A stretch of DNA of 45,190 nt from the NCBI RefSeq assembly GCF_016888125.1, contig NZ_JACSWA010000610.1:1-45190 (forward strand). Reading direction: 5' to 3'. The translations under genes were made by a program, and so were the position numbers. Below the pieces are notes generated by a model. It had not been told where the DNA came from. It ran no database searches and saw only the letters and a list, made by a program, of their open reading frames with translations. Shown piece by piece: positions 26,583 through 35,410 of this stretch (positions within the stretch are counted from its first letter, which is position 1; each line of letters starts with the position of its first letter). Origin of the DNA: Spirulina sp. CCY15215 (GTDB lineage Bacteria; Cyanobacteriota; Cyanobacteriia; Cyanobacteriales; Spirulinaceae).

Positions 26583-27644
26583 TTATAACAGGGTTGCAAA
26601 TTTAGGATCGGTTTGTAGCTGTTTGAGGACTTGTTTTATTTCTTGAGTGCGGCTTTTGTGGACAACTAGGGTGACATTGCGATCGCGGACGACAACGACA
26701 TCTTCTAAGCCAATGGTAACAATGACATCTTCTTTATTACTGGCATAGAAAATAGAACCTTGGGTATCGCGGCCAATATGAGTGGCTAATTCGGTATTTT
26801 CTGCATTTCCTTTCAGCAATCGTTCGATCGCATTCCAATCTCCCAGATCGTCCCAACCAAAATCGGCGGGAATAACGCAGGCTAAATCGGTTTTTTCCAT
26901 GAGGGCATAATCAATGCTGTTTTTCTCCAATTCTTGATAAGCAGCTTGTCCTTTTTCTTGCAAAGGTTGCAGGATTTGTGGGGCGTGAATTTTCAGTTCG
27001 GAAAGTACCGTCGCAGCCCGGAAAATAAACATACCACTATTCCAACTAAATCCCCCAGTTTCGATAAATTTTTGCGCGGTTTCGCGATCGGGTTTTTCCG
27101 TGAAACGGCTGACTTTATAGCCGGAAAGTTGAGAAAAAGAGCCAATTTTTTCCCCTTGTTCGATATAGCCGTATCCTGTAGAAGCATAAGTCGGGGTAAT
27201 GCCTAATGTGACGATCGCCCCTTGGGTTTCCGCTAATTCCACCGCCCCTTTCAAGGTATTGTCATAAGCAGCGCGATCGCCAATCCAATGATCGGCGGGG
27301 AAAAAGCCCAAAATGGCATCTTCCCCATGCTGCTTGGCCACCTCTAATGTAGCCCAAGTTACTGCCGGAGCCGTGTCTTTTCCTTCTGGTTCTACCAATA
27401 AATTGCTTTTTGGTAACAATGGTAACTGCTCTACAACCCCAGAAGCGAGTAGAGCAGAAGTAATTACCCAAAGATTGTCCCATCCTCGGGCTAGATCGAG
27501 CAGGCGATCGGCAGTCTCCTGTAAGAGACTTCTACCGCTTCCGTCAAGGCTTAAAAATTGTTTGGGACGTTCGCGACGACTAAGGGGCCAAAAGCGTTCG
27601 CCTTTGCCACCTGCTAGAATGACAGGAATTAAGGGTTTCTTCAT
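26583..27644 (-). CDS. Mannose-1-phosphate guanylyltransferase
   Basis: A 353-residue nucleotidyltransferase. ILAGGKGERFWPLSRRERPK is the GTP-binding signature with the conserved Arg and Lys. FPADHWIGD, TLGITPTYASTGYGYIE, FTEKPDRETA and FSWNSGMFIF complete the sugar-nucleotide pattern of the ManC/RfbM type. It makes GDP-mannose from mannose-1-phosphate and GTP for glycans and exopolysaccharide. It lacks the C-terminal isomerase domain of bifunctional enzymes. It is divergent from the LCP gene, so the intergenic region at 27645 may control two envelope-related functions. Confidence 0.93.
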   Translation of the reverse strand: MKKPLIPVILAGGKGERFWPLSRRERPKQFLSLDGSGRSLLQETADRLLDLARGWDNLWVITSALLASGVVEQLPLLPKSNLLVEPEGKDTAPAVTWATLEVAKQHGEDAILGFFPADHWIGDRAAYDNTLKGAVELAETQGAIVTLGITPTYASTGYGYIEQGEKIGSFSQLSGYKVSRFTEKPDRETAQKFIETGGFSWNSGMFIFRAATVLSELKIHAPQILQPLQEKGQAAYQELEKNSIDYALMEKTDLACVIPADFGWDDLGDWNAIERLLKGNAENTELATHIGRDTQGSIFYASNKEDVIVTIGLEDVVVVRDRNVTLVVHKSRTQEIKQVLKQLQTDPKFATLL

Positions 27645-27750
27645 TTTTAAGAAGGAAATTTTTTCTATCCTATCCTGTCCGAGTCAGAGATGGGATGTAG
27701 AGAGGGGATAGTTAGGGGGCAACAGGTAACAGGCAAAAAATAACAGCAGA

Positions 27751-27934
27751 ATTCCCGTCTTTTTAAAGCGGGGAGATATCAAAAGCGCTATAATCCTGCA
27801 TGAAGAACCTAGACAGAGGGGGAATGTTCTTAAATGACATAGGCCAAACAAGGTAAGAGTAAGTCCACAGGTAGATTTGTCTAAATTCATTCCTGTCTAA
27901 ATTCCTGTCTTTTTTATTTAAAGCGGGGAGATGT
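27751..27934 (+). promoter_or_regulatory. Duplicated leader segment upstream of the LCP gene
   Basis: A block beginning ATTCC(C/T)GTCTTTTT and ending AAAGCGGGGAGAT occurs at 27751-27776 and again at 27901-27932, the second copy holding the ribosome binding site GGGGAG. A consensus TATAAT (27789-27794) lies between them, without a clear -35 box. A nearby ATTCCTGTCTAAATTCCTGTCT adds a shorter direct repeat. The rest of the roughly 290-bp intergenic region holds nothing recognised. Confidence 0.45.
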
Positions 27935-27936
27935 TA

Positions 27937-29475
27937 ATGCTAACTTTAGATTTTGATGGTGTTGAGGTGAATGTGAACAATAGCGCTAAATCGCTACCGA
28001 CCACTCCTAATTCTTCCGGATCGGAAACGCGATCGCCAGATACAACGGTAAATTCTGTTGTGGAGAAAGGCGATCGCACTCAAAAAACCGAATCTTTGAA
28101 AACAGAGTTGTCTCCGGCTGAAGTCCCGATCGGTTGGAGTCGGCGGTTTTTATGGAGTGCCAGTTTCTTCGCTGCTGCGTCTTTATCGGCCACGGTAGGG
28201 GCAACCGTGGCAATGGTGGGTCCGCTTCCCTCGATTCCCAATGTGTTGAGTACGACGGAAAAGGTGGCTACAGCAGGGACTCCGATTCCTACAGGTATGG
28301 GGGATACAATCAAAACCCAAGAGATTACCCCACTTTTTCAATATCAAATTGAGCGCCCGGTTAATATTCTTGTATTAGGGATCGATCGTGTTCTCGATGC
28401 TGAAAAAGGGAGTGATGAAATTTTTAATGGCAACAGCGATACGATGTTGCTATTACGATTCGATCCGACGGATAATACCGTGCGGATGCTGTCTATTCCT
28501 CGAGATACTCAAGTTTCCATTGATGGAGTAGGGGTCGCTAAAATCAATGGTGCAAATTCTCGAGGGGGGGCTGAGTTAGCAAGCCGTGTTGTCAGTAACA
28601 CTTTAAATAATGTCCCCATCGATCGCTATGTGCGGGTGACTAATGATGCCTTTAAGGATTTGGTGGATTTAGTCGGGGGGGTTGAGGTTTTTGTGCCTTA
28701 TCCCATGTCTTATACCGATGTCACCCAACAGTTAAAAATTGACCTCAAACCTGGTTGGCAAAACTTAGACGGCGATCGCGCTGAACAGTTTTCTCGTTTC
28801 CGTATGGATGAATACGGCGATATTGGACGAGTTCAGCGCCAACAGGTATTATTAAAGGCGCTACGAGAACGGTTGAAAAGTCCTGCGGTTGTACCTCGCT
28901 TACCTCAAGCCGTACAAATGGCACTGCAATATGTTGACACTAATTTAAGTCTCGAAGAAATGATGGCTTTAGTGAATTTCGGCATGAGTTTGGAAAAAGA
29001 GAAAATCAAGATGGTCTTGCTACCGGGACGCTTTAGCAATACCGATGAATTTGAAGGGGTCAGTTATTGGCTCATGTCTCGACAGGGACGCGATCGCATT
29101 GTCAGCGAGTATTTTGAACGAGATGGAGATTATGTTGTTGAAAGCGATCGCTCTCACAACCGCGTCCGGATTGCCTTACAAAACGCCACCAATGACCCCC
29201 AACTGCCGGAATTAGCAGCAAAACACATTGATGAAGTGGGATTTGGCAATCTTTATCACGCTCAATCTCAATCGGCCCGATTATTGAGAAAAACTCAAAT
29301 CGTGGTTCAACAGGGAGATATTGAAGCAGCAAACGCTTTAAAAGAAGCTCTTGGTTTTGGAGAAATTCAGGCTGATTCTACAGGAGATTTAGGATCGGAA
29401 ATTACCATCCGGATTGGATCGGATTGGTTTGATGTGATTGCAGAGGACGAGAAGGAAGAAGAAAAGAAAAAGTAG
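27937..29475 (+). CDS. LytR-CpsA-Psr (LCP) family cell-envelope ligase with LytR C-terminal domain
   Basis: About 512 residues. A cytoplasmic Ser/Thr-rich N-terminus (1-65) precedes one membrane helix (RFLWSASFFAAASLSATVGA). The LCP domain follows from about 145: NILVLGIDR, SDTMLLLRFDP, VRMLSIPRDTQV, KINGANSRGG, YVRVTNDAFKDLVDLVGGV and FRMDEYGDIGRVQRQQ, with the usual Asp and Arg residues that bind the pyrophosphate lipid. LytR_C follows (VRIALQNAT to the end). LCP proteins transfer glycopolymers from lipid carriers to peptidoglycan on the outer face of the membrane. The ATG at 27937 is preferred because GGGGAG lies six bases before it; ATG 27931 abuts that site. Confidence 0.92.
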   Translation: MLTLDFDGVEVNVNNSAKSLPTTPNSSGSETRSPDTTVNSVVEKGDRTQKTESLKTELSPAEVPIGWSRRFLWSASFFAAASLSATVGATVAMVGPLPSIPNVLSTTEKVATAGTPIPTGMGDTIKTQEITPLFQYQIERPVNILVLGIDRVLDAEKGSDEIFNGNSDTMLLLRFDPTDNTVRMLSIPRDTQVSIDGVGVAKINGANSRGGAELASRVVSNTLNNVPIDRYVRVTNDAFKDLVDLVGGVEVFVPYPMSYTDVTQQLKIDLKPGWQNLDGDRAEQFSRFRMDEYGDIGRVQRQQVLLKALRERLKSPAVVPRLPQAVQMALQYVDTNLSLEEMMALVNFGMSLEKEKIKMVLLPGRFSNTDEFEGVSYWLMSRQGRDRIVSEYFERDGDYVVESDRSHNRVRIALQNATNDPQLPELAAKHIDEVGFGNLYHAQSQSARLLRKTQIVVQQGDIEAANALKEALGFGEIQADSTGDLGSEITIRIGSDWFDVIAEDEKEEEKKK

Positions 29476-29489
29476 AGATAAGCAAGTTA

Positions 29490-29540
29490 CTCCCTTAAAT
29501 TAGTCTTTCTAAAAAGAGATTTGATTTAAGGGAGATTTTT
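29490..29540. terminator. Rho-independent-type terminator between LCP and DUF4079 genes
   Basis: CTCCCTTAAAT (29490-29500) pairs perfectly with ATTTAAGGGAG (29524-29534), and ATTTTT follows. An inner TCTTTCT and AGAGA may extend the structure. It lies just past the LCP stop and can also serve the convergent DUF4079 gene. Confidence 0.7.
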
Positions 29541-29565
29541 AATGTCTGATTCTGATAAAGATGAG

Positions 29566-30045
29566 TTAAATCACTCCCATCAACCCAAGCAGTTTTTGAA
29601 CGATTTGCATTCCTGTCACGGCTTGCCAGCCAAATAACCCCAACAAGACTAAATTGATAGAAATATGGGTGTAACGTGCGATCGCATTGCCTTTCTGCAT
29701 CAATGGTACTAAAGAAGCCGAAACTGCGATCGCCACCGCCATGCTTAACCCCACCAGCAAATGAGGTTGGAGGAAGAGTTTGCCATTATTAATGTAGGTC
29801 ACTCCCATCCCCCCAACAGTTCCCGTGACCATCAAAGCGAGAAGTACAGAACCAATTTGGTAATGACGAGCGTTAAACTTCTTCTTAACCAGTTCTTTTC
29901 GGGTGTCTTTATCTGCTTCTCGAGTGCGCTTGATGCCGATACCCAGATAGAGGGCATAAATAGTTAAACCCAATAACACCCACATTAAAACAGGATGGAA
30001 AAATTGCGAGTAGGTTTTGACCGCTTCTGGAATCTCAAAACTCAT
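29566..30045 (-). CDS. DUF4079 family membrane protein
   Basis: A 159-residue protein with four hydrophobic segments: VLMWVLLGLTIYALYLGIGI, QIGSVLLALMVTGTVGGMGV, LVGLSMAVAIAVSASLVPLM and ISINLVLLGLFGWQAVTGM. A basic loop (KRTREADKDTRKELVKKKF) lies between the first two. This is the DUF4079 pattern found in cyanobacteria and plastid-bearing eukaryotes. A few histidines sit near helices (HPVLM, PHLLVG, THISI), but haem binding is not proven. Function unknown. It is divergent from the thioredoxin-like gene, with about 155 bp between the starts. Confidence 0.85.
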   Translation of the reverse strand: MSFEIPEAVKTYSQFFHPVLMWVLLGLTIYALYLGIGIKRTREADKDTRKELVKKKFNARHYQIGSVLLALMVTGTVGGMGVTYINNGKLFLQPHLLVGLSMAVAIAVSASLVPLMQKGNAIARYTHISINLVLLGLFGWQAVTGMQIVQKLLGLMGVI

Positions 30046-30200
30046 AGGTATCCCCTCGTTGTATAAATATTACTGATTTGATAAAATTAACATATTTTCA
30101 CAATTAGTAATCTAAAAATTATGACAGGAGAGAGAGAAGAGAAGGGGGAATTATTTGCGAGAATGAGAAAACACGATCGCACTGGGAGTAAAACCACAAA

Positions 30201-30530
30201 ATGAGTCGAACAGTAATTAAATTTTCTTCTGAAGACTGCGGCATTTGTCACAAAATGTCTTTTTACGACCAAAAGGTGGCACAAGAGTTGGATTTGGACT
30301 TTATTGATGTCAAAATGCAGGATACTGCCACTTATCGCAAGTATCGCAAGATTCTCCTCAGCCAATATCCCAATAAAGAGGGCATGGGCTGGCCAACTTA
30401 TTTGGTTTGTGATTCTCCTGAAAGTGAAACTTCTGTTTTGGGAGAAGTAAAAGGAGGGCATCCTAAAGGAGAATTTCGTACTCGTTTAAAGACTATTTTA
30501 GGAGAAGAGAGTCTGTCCAAGGAATCTTAG
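30201..30530 (+). CDS. Thioredoxin-family protein
   Basis: A 109-residue protein with a thioredoxin fold. The active site CGIC (Cys13 and Cys16) lies in FSSEDCGICHKMSFYD, and GWPTY carries the cis-proline. The DLDFIDVKMQD strand and the GEVKGGHPKGEF end fit. It is likely a cytosolic thiol-disulfide oxidoreductase, although the CGIC centre differs from classical CGPC. It has no signal peptide. Its stop codon is the last base triplet before the MITE at 30531, so the insertion may have altered its 3' untranslated region. Confidence 0.85.
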   Translation: MSRTVIKFSSEDCGICHKMSFYDQKVAQELDLDFIDVKMQDTATYRKYRKILLSQYPNKEGMGWPTYLVCDSPESETSVLGEVKGGHPKGEFRTRLKTILGEESLSKES

Positions 30531-30708
30531 TTAGGACTTACGCAGCTAGGGAGCGAGACGCTCCCACTACTGTATTCTATTGTTATGGTAGTGCGGGCAT
30601 CCTGCGCGCTAATGCGTAAGTCCTGCGCGCTAATGCGTAAGTCCTGCGCGCTAATGCGTAAGTCCTGCGCGCTAATGCGTAAGTCCTGCGCGCTAATGCG
30701 TAAGTCCT
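30531..30708. mobile_element. MITE copy 1, with right end amplified fivefold
   Basis: It begins TTAGGACTTACGCA and ends TGCGTAAGTCCT, near-perfect terminal inverted repeats. Internal hairpins are GGGAGCG-AGA-CGCTCCC (30549-30565) and ACTAC/GTAGT (30566-30592). CTTAG occurs at 30526-30530 and again at 30709-30713, a possible 5-bp target duplication. There is no coding capacity. The internal sequence matches the element at 43791 read on the other strand. Confidence 0.75.
30601..30705. repeat. Five 21-bp tandem repeats at the MITE right end
   Basis: Units beginning CCTGCGCGCTAATGCG start at 30601, 30622, 30643, 30664 and 30685 and look identical. Each unit holds a complete MITE right terminal repeat. 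Identity across units indicates recent amplification. It is not a CRISPR, because no spacers separate the units. Confidence 0.95.
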
Positions 30709-30724
30709 CTTAGTCTCTGAAATC

Positions 30725-33700
30725 TTATCTCGGGGTGCTTAATGCCTCGGCAATGACTTCCAGAATTTCCCGTTCTAGATAGGGTTTTGTTAAATAAGCA
30801 TAGGCACCCAATTCTAGGGCAATATGTTGAAACTTATCTCGACTGCGAGAAGTGAGGATAATCGCGGGAATTTGTGGCAGAGTTTTATCTTGTTTGACAA
30901 CACTCAAAAATTCTAAACCATTCATGCGAGGCATTTCAATATCGCAGAGGGCGACATGAATAGTTTCCCCGCTTTTCAATTGTTCTAATGCTTCCAAACC
31001 ATCTTTGGCCTGCAAAACGCGATACCCCGATCGCTGCAAAATCAAAGTTAAGGTTTGGCGTTCCGTGAGAGAATCATCAATCACTAAAATAGTTTTAATT
31101 TGTTGAATTTGGGGTTTATTCGTGACAAGAGGAGAAGAGGGTAAATTTGTTTCCGGTGGTTTTTCCGTCGTCTTGGACTCGGGAATATATAGCCCGAGAG
31201 TTTGCGTCGATAACTCAGTTGGAGGTTGGACAATTTCCCGAATTAGACTCTCTTTGGGGTTTAATTTAGGCGCGATCGCCTCTTTATTTTGCGATTGACC
31301 TACCAAGGCAAATCCATCAATAATTAAGGCGAGACGACCATCAGCGAGAATGCTACAACCGTAAATATAAGCTGGAGGTGCGATCGCATTGGATAGGGGT
31401 TTGATTACTAATTCTTGTTCTTCCAAAATGCGATCGACTTCCAAAGCAATAAACCCTTCCCGTCCTTTTAAGAGAAGAATAGGTGCTACATTTTCCCCTG
31501 CTGTTAAAATTGGCGAAAGTTCTTGATATTGAAACTCTCCTGCTGCTAAACCTCGACATTGGGGCAGCGATCGCGAATAATTAAATAACGAAGTTAATTC
31601 ATAAATAGGAATAGTAAAATCCTGCCCATCTTGATGCCAATCTAACATCTTTTGACCCGCTAAACGCCGCACTTTTTCCCCTGGAATTAAAACTTGTTCA
31701 ATTTCATTAGAAACAAACCCATAAACCGATCGCCCTGCTTGACAAATGAGCAATCTTGCATTCATCAACGATTCGCGAATTTGGATCGAAAAAACAGTTC
31801 CCTGTTGCGGGATAAATTGAACCCGAAGAGTTCCTTTAATTTGTTTGAGTTGAGTTTTGACGACATCTAAACCTACACCCCGTCCCGATAAATCGCTGAC
31901 TCGAGAAACAGTAGAAAAACCTGGAGAACACAATAAATCCAATAATCTTGCTTCTAGTTGGGGGAGTTGTTGAATTTCTTCGGCTTCGCGATCGCCGATC
32001 AATCCTTTTTTAATTCCTTGTTGGCAAATCTTTTCAATATTTAACCCTTCTCCATCATCCCGTACTTCAACAATAGTCCGATTACCTTGATTATAGGCAC
32101 GAATTAAAATATTTCCCACCTCTGATTTCCCTCTCTGAAGGCGAACTTCTGGGGATTCGATCCCATGATCGAAAGCATTGCGAATGAGGTGAAGTAAAGC
32201 ATCATAAAGATTATCAACAACGGTTTTATCGATTGTTACCTGTCCGCCCTGTATCTGTAAATCAACCGCTTTTTTATGAGTAAAAGAAAGTTGCTTTACC
32301 ATCGGCGGAAATCGTTTGAGAAGATTCTCTAAAGGAACCATTCTCGCAATTTGCATATTATCTCGTAACTGGTTAGATAAGCGTTGTTCCCGTTCAATCG
32401 TTGCAGTTGTTGTTCTTGCTAATAAGTTAATATCTTCCGTTGCCTGGGTAATTTGTGAAGTCTCTTCTAAAGCAGAATAAAGAAGTTTTTTAAATGGGTG
32501 AATTTGTTTATAATCATTATTGCTTTTTCTCTCATTTTGATCCACTGAATGATTGATAAGATCGCGCAATTGGTTGAGAGTTAATCGATGCTGTCGAATC
32601 CAGTCTGCTAATTTCCGAACAGCACTTTGAAATTGTTCATCTCTCAAGGAAAGTTGATTTTGATTAATTAAAAGTTCAGCAACAAGATGATTAAAAAGTT
32701 CTAATTGTTCGAGGTCAATTCGTAATGTTTTCGCAATAGTTTTCCCTGGAGATATTGATTCTATGGCAGGTTTGACCGGATTTTTTGTGACGATCTCTTG
32801 TTGAATATTTTCTCTTTTCTGTTTGGTTTTGGGTCGTAAGGGAGGAGGATCATCTAGAAAGATAGGTTCAGCTTCTTCTGAAAAATCAAGAGAATTTTCT
32901 GCTAAATCAAAAGCACCAAAAGTATCTTCTAAAGAAGGAATAGCATCTGAATTTGTTTGAGTTGCTGGTATTTCAGAATCCTTGGGAAAAATTTCTTCTT
33001 TTCCAACTTTTAGATTGTTTGGTGTAGCATCTTCTGTTAGATCGAGTTCTGATTCTAGTAGTTCACCCGATCCTTTATCGTCAATATCCCAAATATTACT
33101 GGGAATAAATTCTTGTTCTGCTGTCCCTTCTAATTCTTCAGATGTTTCGCTAAATTCTAACTCGCCAAATTCACTATCAAAACTAGAATCGGAAAAGTCT
33201 TCATCTTCTGAGATAAAATCGATGGGTTCTTCTCTATCAAACTCTATTAATAAGTCATCACCATCTTGAATTTCTAATTCTTCAAAAGAGGCCTCTAATT
33301 CTTCTCGTTCTGTGGGAGAAATAAGAGGAAATTCTTCACTAATATCTAGGTCAATATCGGGAATAAATCCTGAAGTTAGTTCATTTGTTGACTCTGAATA
33401 AATGAAGGAAAAAGGGTCTTCATTATCATCAAAAGTTGTATTTTCAAGGATTGAAGGGGCAAGTAAATCTTCTAAGTCTTGACCCGTTTCTAACTCATCA
33501 AAATCTTCGCTGTTATGAGAGGAAATTGCCTCGATCGCCGTTGTTTCTGATACTGTTGCTGATTCTCCTGCTAATTCCAGTAACATAACACTGGGTTGGC
33601 CGCCGTGATTGCGATCGCCGTCTAAAACTAATTTGTGGGCGCATTTGAGGTCTTCTAACGCTAAACGGGCAATTTCTCTAGCGCGATCGGGGTGTGCTGC

Positions 33701-35362
33701 GATCGCGGACAAAATTGCCGTCGCGATCGCCCCAAAGCCCGGTAAACCTAAAGATTCCCCCAAACCCACAAACACATTAGCTTGGTCTTGTAGTACGGAG
33801 GCGATCGCATCCTCGTTGGCACCCTTTGATAAAAGTTCTTTTAACTCCTCTATTCTTTGACTCACCCCAACTTCAAAGATAGATTTAGTGAGATCAAAGC
33901 CTAATTCTTCAGAACTCGGTAAGGGAGGCTGATGATCGAAACAGTCTCCTAGTTTCTCTTGCAACTTAACAAAGAGGTCTGCGGCACGATTTAAGAGGTC
34001 ATCATCTCGATCTGCATCTTGTACTAATTCTGCTGATATTGCCATTCTCAGGCACTCATAGCCTTCAAATAGTAGTGATTCTAATTCTTGGTCGATAACA
34101 GCTTCGGGGGCAAGCATCGCCCGAAAAACATCTTCTAAATTGTGAGCAATAATTTTGATAGTCTCTCGTCCAACATTGGCAGCAGCACCTTTAAGTGTGT
34201 GAGTTGCCCGCATCAGGCTGTAAATATCATTGGTACTTGCTTCTGGAGTCAGGGCAAAAAGTTGCTGTTCAATTTCCGCCAGCAATTCTCGGGATTCACT
34301 GAGAAAATATTCGTAACCTTCGGGATTTCGTAAAGGTTTTGATGGTCTAATATTAGGTTCTTGAAATTGAGAGTCTGGAGGAGTATTGTCTAAGGGCTGA
34401 TTCTCCATTGTTGGAAGTGTGAGGATGGGATTGGGGGAGGTTTTCGAGGGATTTTCAGTTTCGATTTCTTCGTTGCGATCGCTAAAATTGATCGCGAAGG
34501 AATCTGGAAAAGCAAAAATTTCTTCTTCTAGGGTTTGTAAATTTTGAATGTTAGAATCTGTTTCAATTTCTTCCTCATCAAAATCAATTAGAATTGGGGA
34601 AGAAACTTCATTCTCGATAGTTTGGTTATTTTCTGAAATAATCTTCGCAGAAAAGTCACTAGAAATAGTTTCAATTTCTTCCTCCTCAAAATCAATTAGA
34701 ATTGGGGAAGAAACTTCATTCTCGATAGTTTGGTTATTTTCTGAAATAATCTCCGCAGAAAAGTCATTAGGAATAGTTTCAATTTCTTCCTCCTCAAAAT
34801 CAATTAAAATTGAAGTAGAAACTTCATTCTCGATAGTTTGGCTATTTTCTGAAATAATCTCCCCAGAAAAGTCACTAGAAATAGTTTCAATTTCTTCCTC
34901 CTCAAAATCAATTGAAATTGAAGAAGAAACTTCATTCTCGATAGTTTGGTTATTTTCTGAAATAATCTCCCCAGAAAAGTCATTAGGAATAGTTTCAATT
35001 TCTTCCTCCTCAAAATCAATTGAAATTGAAGAAGAAACTTCATTCTCGATAGTTTGATTTGTTGAATCCTTTCCTTCTTTCTCAATCTCATCCTCATCAT
35101 CAATAGAAATTGCGATCGATGATGATGGGTGACGAGTAACAGGTGACTGATTATGATTATCTTCTTCATCGTCAATGGGAATTGAAATTGTCTGGCTATT
35201 TTGAGAATCTGGATATTCTCCCCAAAGACTATCCGCCGCTTTAGCCACTTCTTTCCCCACTGTATCTTGGGTAAAATAGTCCCAATTTTTAACAGAAGAC
35301 CAAAGAGAGCTTGCCATTTTTCCGGCAAGTTTTTGTAAATCCAATTCCTTTAATTCAGTCAT
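30725..35362 (-). CDS. CheA-like hybrid histidine kinase (Hpt, kinase, CheW, receiver)
   Basis: About 1545 residues from the ATG at 35362, chosen for its GGAGG ten bases upstream; the TTG at 35389 lies inside a heptamer array. Residues 1-340 are acidic, with five 36-residue repeats. An Hpt domain follows with His388 (THTLKGAAA), then an acidic linker (600-850). The CheA dimerisation and kinase core runs from about 880 to 1195, with N box LIRNAFDHG, G1 RDDGEGL and G2 SGRGVGLDVV. A CheW-like domain spans about 1200-1360, and a receiver domain (1420-1545) has Asp1474 (CDIEMPRMNG) and Lys1526. This is the PixL/PilL layout used in pilus-based phototaxis. All catalytic motifs are intact. It follows the chemoreceptor gene by 44 bp, and the two form an operon. 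Confidence 0.93.
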   Translation of the reverse strand: MTELKELDLQKLAGKMASSLWSSVKNWDYFTQDTVGKEVAKAADSLWGEYPDSQNSQTISIPIDDEEDNHNQSPVTRHPSSSIAISIDDEDEIEKEGKDSTNQTIENEVSSSISIDFEEEEIETIPNDFSGEIISENNQTIENEVSSSISIDFEEEEIETISSDFSGEIISENSQTIENEVSTSILIDFEEEEIETIPNDFSAEIISENNQTIENEVSSPILIDFEEEEIETISSDFSAKIISENNQTIENEVSSPILIDFDEEEIETDSNIQNLQTLEEEIFAFPDSFAINFSDRNEEIETENPSKTSPNPILTLPTMENQPLDNTPPDSQFQEPNIRPSKPLRNPEGYEYFLSESRELLAEIEQQLFALTPEASTNDIYSLMRATHTLKGAAANVGRETIKIIAHNLEDVFRAMLAPEAVIDQELESLLFEGYECLRMAISAELVQDADRDDDLLNRAADLFVKLQEKLGDCFDHQPPLPSSEELGFDLTKSIFEVGVSQRIEELKELLSKGANEDAIASVLQDQANVFVGLGESLGLPGFGAIATAILSAIAAHPDRAREIARLALEDLKCAHKLVLDGDRNHGGQPSVMLLELAGESATVSETTAIEAISSHNSEDFDELETGQDLEDLLAPSILENTTFDDNEDPFSFIYSESTNELTSGFIPDIDLDISEEFPLISPTEREELEASFEELEIQDGDDLLIEFDREEPIDFISEDEDFSDSSFDSEFGELEFSETSEELEGTAEQEFIPSNIWDIDDKGSGELLESELDLTEDATPNNLKVGKEEIFPKDSEIPATQTNSDAIPSLEDTFGAFDLAENSLDFSEEAEPIFLDDPPPLRPKTKQKRENIQQEIVTKNPVKPAIESISPGKTIAKTLRIDLEQLELFNHLVAELLINQNQLSLRDEQFQSAVRKLADWIRQHRLTLNQLRDLINHSVDQNERKSNNDYKQIHPFKKLLYSALEETSQITQATEDINLLARTTTATIEREQRLSNQLRDNMQIARMVPLENLLKRFPPMVKQLSFTHKKAVDLQIQGGQVTIDKTVVDNLYDALLHLIRNAFDHGIESPEVRLQRGKSEVGNILIRAYNQGNRTIVEVRDDGEGLNIEKICQQGIKKGLIGDREAEEIQQLPQLEARLLDLLCSPGFSTVSRVSDLSGRGVGLDVVKTQLKQIKGTLRVQFIPQQGTVFSIQIRESLMNARLLICQAGRSVYGFVSNEIEQVLIPGEKVRRLAGQKMLDWHQDGQDFTIPIYELTSLFNYSRSLPQCRGLAAGEFQYQELSPILTAGENVAPILLLKGREGFIALEVDRILEEQELVIKPLSNAIAPPAYIYGCSILADGRLALIIDGFALVGQSQNKEAIAPKLNPKESLIREIVQPPTELSTQTLGLYIPESKTTEKPPETNLPSSPLVTNKPQIQQIKTILVIDDSLTERQTLTLILQRSGYRVLQAKDGLEALEQLKSGETIHVALCDIEMPRMNGLEFLSVVKQDKTLPQIPAIILTSRSRDKFQHIALELGAYAYLTKPYLEREILEVIAEALSTPR
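34531..35070. repeat. Five 108-bp tandem repeats in the kinase gene
   Basis: TTCTCGATAG occurs at 34611, 34719, 34827, 34935 and 35043, an exact 108-bp period. Each unit encodes 36 residues of the form QTIENEVSSSISIDFEEEE followed by IETI and a Ser/Asp/Phe-rich linker. The outer boundaries are approximate. The close DNA similarity suggests recent duplication. Confidence 0.95.
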
Positions 35363-35372
35363 TTTCAATCCT

Positions 35373-35410
35373 CCACTATCAATTATCAACTATCAACTAT
35401 CAATTATCAA
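35373..35410. repeat. Heptamer array between chemoreceptor and kinase genes
   Basis: On the minus strand, TTGATAA and TTGATAG units run in tandem from the chemoreceptor stop codon to just before the kinase ribosome binding site. It is the same heptamer family as at 23701. Confidence 0.85.

Noticed and set aside
30601-30705. Possible CRISPR array
   Set aside because: The five 21-bp units are contiguous with no spacers and carry MITE ends; no cas genes are present.
34548-35057. 169-codon plus-strand ORF with a repetitive Ser-rich protein
   Set aside because: It is the antisense of the five acidic repeats in the kinase gene and has the same 36-codon period.
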